Part shown: piece after piece, positions 60,211-64,000 of the stretch
Position numbering within the stretch: the stretch's first letter is position 1
Layout: every line of letters begins with the position of its first letter
From: Marsupella aquatica
Lineage: Eukaryota > Marchantiophyta
Length of the DNA: 64,000 nucleotides
Assembly (NCBI GenBank): GCA_973895155.1
Contig: OZ316893.1
Span: 7,192,001 to 7,256,000 of the forward strand
Direction: 5' to 3'
Position numbers and translations under genes: made by a program
The notes under the pieces: model-generated
Database searches by the model: none
What the model was told of the DNA's origin: nothing
Seen by the model: only the letters and a program-made list of their open reading frames with translations

Positions 60211-60330
60211 CAGAGACAATTTACAGTGTACCTCTTGAATGGTCCTCTTTTCATTGATAACTATATTCTAATTCAGAGACAATTTACAGTACCTCTTAAT
60301 ACTCTTTTCATTGATAACTATATTCTAATT
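60211..60330. repeat. Tandem duplication, about 60 bp unit
   Basis: 60211-60273 and 60274-60330 both read cagagacaatttacagt, acctctt, then ttttcattgataactatatt and ctaatt. The second lacks about six bases. Confidence 0.92.
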
Positions 60331-60537
60331 CAGAGGACTGATTCAGAATGCTGTTCAAAATAAGTACTAGAGTAATCAAGATTCAGAATGTGGTACATGG
60401 ACCTCCCACTTAGTATTTGTTGGAGTAAATAAAAACATTTTGAGAGAAGAACAAGATGATTAGACTAGCCAAAGATGTCAAGGCAAGAGAAGGCAAAAAT
60501 ATTGAGGCAAGTTTAGATATATGTCCGTTGCATTTGG

Positions 60538-60832
60538 GCAAAGACTTGGGGATCTCACTATATGGAGATTTCCCCATCCCCTTCAACATTTTTAGGCCTC
60601 AAATCCCCTAAAATGTAAGTAAAATAAATAAAAAATTTAAACCCCTATAAAGTTAAAATATTCTATATTCTAAAATTTTGATTTAAATGATCCTAATATT
60701 CTTATAAATCTCAAAAGTAAATTTAAAAGACCTTATTGTTCTTCTGCAAAAATTATTAAGTCTTTTGTTATTTCCAATAAAATGACCCCATTTTTCATTT
60801 CACGTGACGTGTCATTTTTGTGGAAGTGAAAC
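60538..60832 (+). repeat. Dispersed repeat, copy B
   Basis: Diverged homologue of 27525-27845, in the same orientation. Flanked on both sides by aaagatgtcaaggc / aaagatgttggggt text that resembles the gatgtcg minisatellite family of 8.6-9.3 kb. Confidence 0.7.
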
Positions 60833-60976
60833 CCCCGAAGGCAAAGATGTTGGGGTAAGGTGAACATGTTGAGGCAGCAAAGGCAAAAACAAATGCAAGC
60901 AAGCCAATATATGCAAAGAAATCCAAGCCAGGCAAGAAAGTTGTTTAGACATTTCAAATGTTTTTGCTACCAATCA

Positions 60977-61275
60977 TGTTGTCAGTATATTAACTACGGT
61001 TTGCTCTAACCCTAGTTGAAGAGATTGGTCCTTATCTCGTTAACTTCTATGTGGTAGAAAAACACACAAGAGAGTTCTCAAGAGAGAACATAGGGATAAA
61101 GCAAGGAGATGAGAGCTTGAAGGGATGAGAGCTATGGTGATGCTTGAGTAGACATAATTATAACCGTTAATAAAGCTTTGTATTCCCGTGGACATAGCCA
61201 GCCTTGAGGCGAACCACGTAACTATTGAGCACGTGTATGTTTGGAGTGTTTTTCCTGATCTAATTTCTCCCCACA
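60977..61275 (+). repeat. Probable 5' LTR of a Copia element
   Basis: The right end is well fixed: ...tctccccaca at 61275 is followed by a spacer and the initiator-Met tRNA primer-binding sequence. The left end is tentative, placed at tgttgtcagt because LTRs begin TG; this gives about 300 bp. The second LTR lies outside the window, so the start cannot be confirmed. Confidence 0.55.
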
Positions 61276-61277
61276 AT

Positions 61278-61289
61278 TGGTATCAGAGC
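61278..61289 (+). other. Primer-binding site, tRNA-iMet
   Basis: tggtatcagagc is the standard plant retrotransposon primer-binding sequence, complementary to the 3' end of initiator methionine tRNA. It lies two bases after the inferred LTR end. Confidence 0.9.
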
Positions 61290-62454
61290 TCAGGTTTTCT
61301 CAGCTGATTAGGAACTCCATAGAACTTGCTTTAAGCAAAGCGAACAGCGGAAGTCTTTCTCTTTGAAGCGGAGCTATTGGAAGAAGATCGGACTTAATCT
61401 TCTCACAAGTGTGGAGCACACACCCAAGGGCTCATTTCAGTGAAGCAACGATGGCCTGAGGTTAGAAATTAAAACAATAACAAGTGACGGTTTTCCAATT
61501 TGAGCTATTGGGCAAGAGATAAGTTCAATTTCTCAGATCAGCCTTTTTTATTGTTCTTTCAAGACTTGAAACTAAGATACGCTTGAGCACCTCGTCTTTC
61601 TGGACGTTTCAATATCAACATTGTTGAATTTTGTCAAACGGTTGAGAAGCAATCTCAATTTCAATTCTTGTTTTGAGCTCAAAATTTTGGCTATGGCGGA
61701 TAAATTAATATAAGTCACTTTCACCTATTTGTTTCTCCCTCAATTCTAGCTTCACCATTTTGAGAGTTCTTTATGTTGATCTTGATGCCCTCAAAGTTTG
61801 GTTTCTGAATCTGAAATCAGATTTAGATTTTGTCAAAAACTGAGACGGGAATTTGAGTGAATCCGCCGAGGGGTATGTTCTGCCGCGAGTAGTCGTGACT
61901 TCCGCGGACGGGCGAGGAGGTTGAAAACTTTGAGGGAGGCCTTTTAGGGCTTGACAAGGCTCAGGCAAGGGGAAGTGCCCCCTGTGAATTTCCTCCACAG
62001 GGGCTGTACAAGGGCGCACATAACTTCCTGAAAAGATTTTTTTCCATAGGCTTAAATTTTTACCGAAGGTCAAAGATTTTGAGCGGCAAACAAAATCGGA
62101 TCAACTTCAACTTTAATTTGGAGAGGCGTACTTGGGGAAGCTAGGCAAGTATTGGTGCGTTCAATTTTGAAAAAATATACTAGTGGAATCTTTGGCATAA
62201 CAGATTCCCTCAAGGGGTAATTATTTCATTTTTAACCCCCCTCCGGTCAGAGTAAAAATTCTTGGCACTCGAGAGTCCATTTGACAAATCATTTTCAGAA
62301 TTTGGAGCGTTACCTTGTGGGCTACACACAAGAGTAATCAGTTTCAAAATTCACCAACTTTCATTTTTGGCTTTATTTTCACACCCCACATCTGAGCATT
62401 CGACGTTTATTTTTTGTCGAAAGGTGACTCCACACTAGATTCGGCATTCCAGCG

Positions 62455-63362
62455 ATGGCGACTACTAGGATTGGAGGTCAAAGGTTTGAGGTGGAAAAAT
62501 TTGATGGTCGGATAGACTATACAATGTGGGAACGTAACATGAGGGATGTACTTAGAGCGATTGGCCTAGGCAAGGTACTAAGATCTCAACCTAAGGAAAT
62601 GGAAGATGATGATTGGCATGATCTCTAGGATCAAGCGGTAAGCATTGTTGGCATATATCTCAAAAATAATGTGAAGAAGCAATTTGAGGAAAAATCAACA
62701 CAAACGGTGACGGACTTGTTTCAAGCATTACGCAACAAGTACTACAAGAAGGAGATGTCAAACCAAATGTATGCAAGCCTTAAGCTCATGCAATTCAAAA
62801 TGGCTGATGGAGTCAAGATTCAAGATCATATCGATCAGTTTAATGATCTTGTGGTTGACCTAGAGAATTTGGGGGAGCATTTGAGCAAAGAAATTAAAGC
62901 CTTACAACTCTTGAGCTCACTACCACCTTCGTACAAGTCTTTGTCTCGAGTTTTTCTATTCCATGATAAGACAACTATATCCTAAAATGATGTGGTGAGT
63001 GCCCTTGACCGATGATATGCAGTCTAAGCTAGTTTCTTCAGCTCATCCTACCTCAACCTCATCATCAACAGTACTGTTGGTAGAAAGAGGCAAGACAAGG
63101 GAGCTATTTCATGAAAATAAAAGGTTTAACCCACTTCCCATGGAGCGAGGAAGGTTTCAGGACCAATCTTTTGGTAGGAGGAGGTTTAGATCCAGATCTA
63201 GATCTCGATCCAAATCACCATCCAACTAAGTCTACTCGTGAGGTAAAGTGTTGGAAGTGTGACAAAGTGGGCCACATGAAGAAGGATCGATTATCGCGTC
63301 AAAGACACATTCAAGGAAATTGTCGGTTCTTCAACCCAAGTAGTTGTTCGAGAAGAGGATAG
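62455..63362 (+). pseudogene. Copia gag, broken
   Basis: Begins at ATG 62455 (MATTRIGGQRFEVEKFDG, then YTMWERNMRDVLRAIGLG). An in-frame TAG is at 62626-62628 and a TAA at 62983-62985. The RS-rich linker continues in another frame (about 63111-63230), and the zinc knuckle CWKCDKVGHMKKD (about 63250-63290) is in a third. The last cysteine of the CX2CX4HX4C knuckle is missing: the position reads Arg. UBN2-type gag residues (VTDLFQALRNKYYKKEMSN, QLLSSLPPSYKSL) are otherwise well preserved. Clearly non-functional. Confidence 0.88.
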
Positions 63363-63363
63363 T

Positions 63364-64000
63364 GAAGGATTTGCATTGTGTACCATTTCCCAAGTTGACG
63401 ATTGTCAATGGATTTTGGATTCCACTTGCTCGTATCACATATATTATATGCGTGAACTTTTCTCATCCTACACTCCGATCAACGGATCTGTTTTGATGGG
63501 AAATAATCATTGTTGCAAAGTTTTAGGGATTGGATCCGTAAAGAATCAACTACCCAGTGGCAAGTATTGTACTCTATCAAATGTCAGACACATTCCAGAA
63601 ATGTGTAACTAAGAATTTGATTTCTCTTGGCTACTTGGATGCAAAGGGTTATCAATGGAGTGCAACTGATATGGTGTTAACAGTCACGCACGGATCAAAT
63701 GAAGTTCTTATTGGCAAGAGAAAAAGAAACATTTCTGTCTTGGAAGGCACCACCCTTCTTGCCGAAGTCAATTTGGTCACATCTCAGGAGGAGAAAATCA
63801 ATTTATGGCCTACTCGGCTTGGTCACATGAGTGAAAAAAGTTTGGAAATCTTATGTGTACACAAGCGACATCTCCTACCAGGATTGCAAGCTACATGCAA
63901 GTTGAGTTTTTGTGATCATTGCATTGTCGGCAAGAAAACAAGAACTTCATTTCCGACTGCCATTCATCATTCTAAAGTTGTACTTGAGTATATTCATTCC
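63364..64000 (+). pseudogene. Copia protease and GAG-pre-integrase, broken, partial
   Basis: The protease segment WILDSTCSYH has Thr where retropepsins have Gly in the D-S/T-G active site. The text runs to NVRHIPE and then a stop after a frame change near 63605. From 63614 another frame is open to the window end: NLISLGYLDAKGYQWSATD, then LGHMSEK.LEILC, then CDHCIVGKKTRTSF, the GAG-pre-integrase domain with its H..C..C zinc ligands (HM, C, CDHC). Integrase proper would begin just beyond 64000. Confidence 0.85.

Larger units (their letters stand above)
60977..64000 (+). mobile_element. Decayed Copia-type retrotransposon, truncated by window
   Basis: Order: LTR, tRNA-iMet primer site, about 1.2 kb leader, gag with zinc knuckle, protease, GAG-pre-integrase domain and the very start of integrase at the window edge. 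Stops and frame changes occur in gag and before and after the protease, so it is not autonomous. The gag sequence style suggests the Tnt1/Tork-like branch of Copia. Confidence 0.85.

Overview
The window reads as nuclear DNA of a land plant. The evidence is a receptor-like kinase of the plant LRR-VIII-1 class with spliceosomal introns (GT..AG), a plant-style pair of stress-responsive A/B-barrel (Dabb) domains, an Atg22-like membrane transporter, a TMEM135-like protein, and plant Copia-type retrotransposon remains. Gene density is low (about five recognisable genes in 64 kb), introns are short to moderate, and intergenic DNA is AT-rich and full of decayed mobile DNA. A bryophyte or other seed-free plant would fit, but the sequence alone does not settle this.

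Layout. 0-12 kb: one small basic plant protein (1617-2066, minus), then gene-poor DNA with a perfect hairpin (4274-4314), foldback sequences, a C-rich minisatellite and a long purine-rich minisatellite (8.6-9.35 kb). 12-13.5 kb: a Dabb gene (plus) with an apparent frameshift between its two domains. 16.2-18.8 kb: an Atg22-like transporter (minus). 22.3-23.0 kb: a possible tRNA-derived SINE head followed by tandem duplications. 24.1-25.7 kb: an intronless TMEM135-like gene (minus). 27.5-31.7 kb: a dispersed repeat, then a complete but non-coding short-LTR retrotransposon with matching 5-bp target-site duplications. 33.6-35.4 kb: a foldback-like element whose inverted arms are made of minisatellite. 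41.8-51.9 kb: an 18-exon LRR receptor kinase (minus), which I could reconstruct with consistent phases to 943 residues. 53.6-56.2 kb: two adjacent TIR elements of one family. 57-61 kb: tandem duplications and a second copy of the 27.5-kb repeat. 61-64 kb: the 5' half of a decayed Copia element, cut by the window edge.

The host genes do not form a pathway or operon; they are separate plant genes set in repeat-rich DNA. The kinase would act at the plasma membrane, the Atg22-like protein most likely at the vacuole, the TMEM135-like protein in an organelle membrane (peroxisome or mitochondrion), and the Dabb protein is soluble. The most unusual structures are (1) a conserved head motif (aatRcccgtgcgttgcac) that repeatedly starts gatgtcg-type minisatellites, in one place as an inverted pair forming a foldback element; (2) the non-coding short-LTR element with a TTTACACC-rich core; (3) loss of the expected juxtamembrane cysteine cluster in the receptor kinase; and (4) many independent 60-160 bp tandem duplications.
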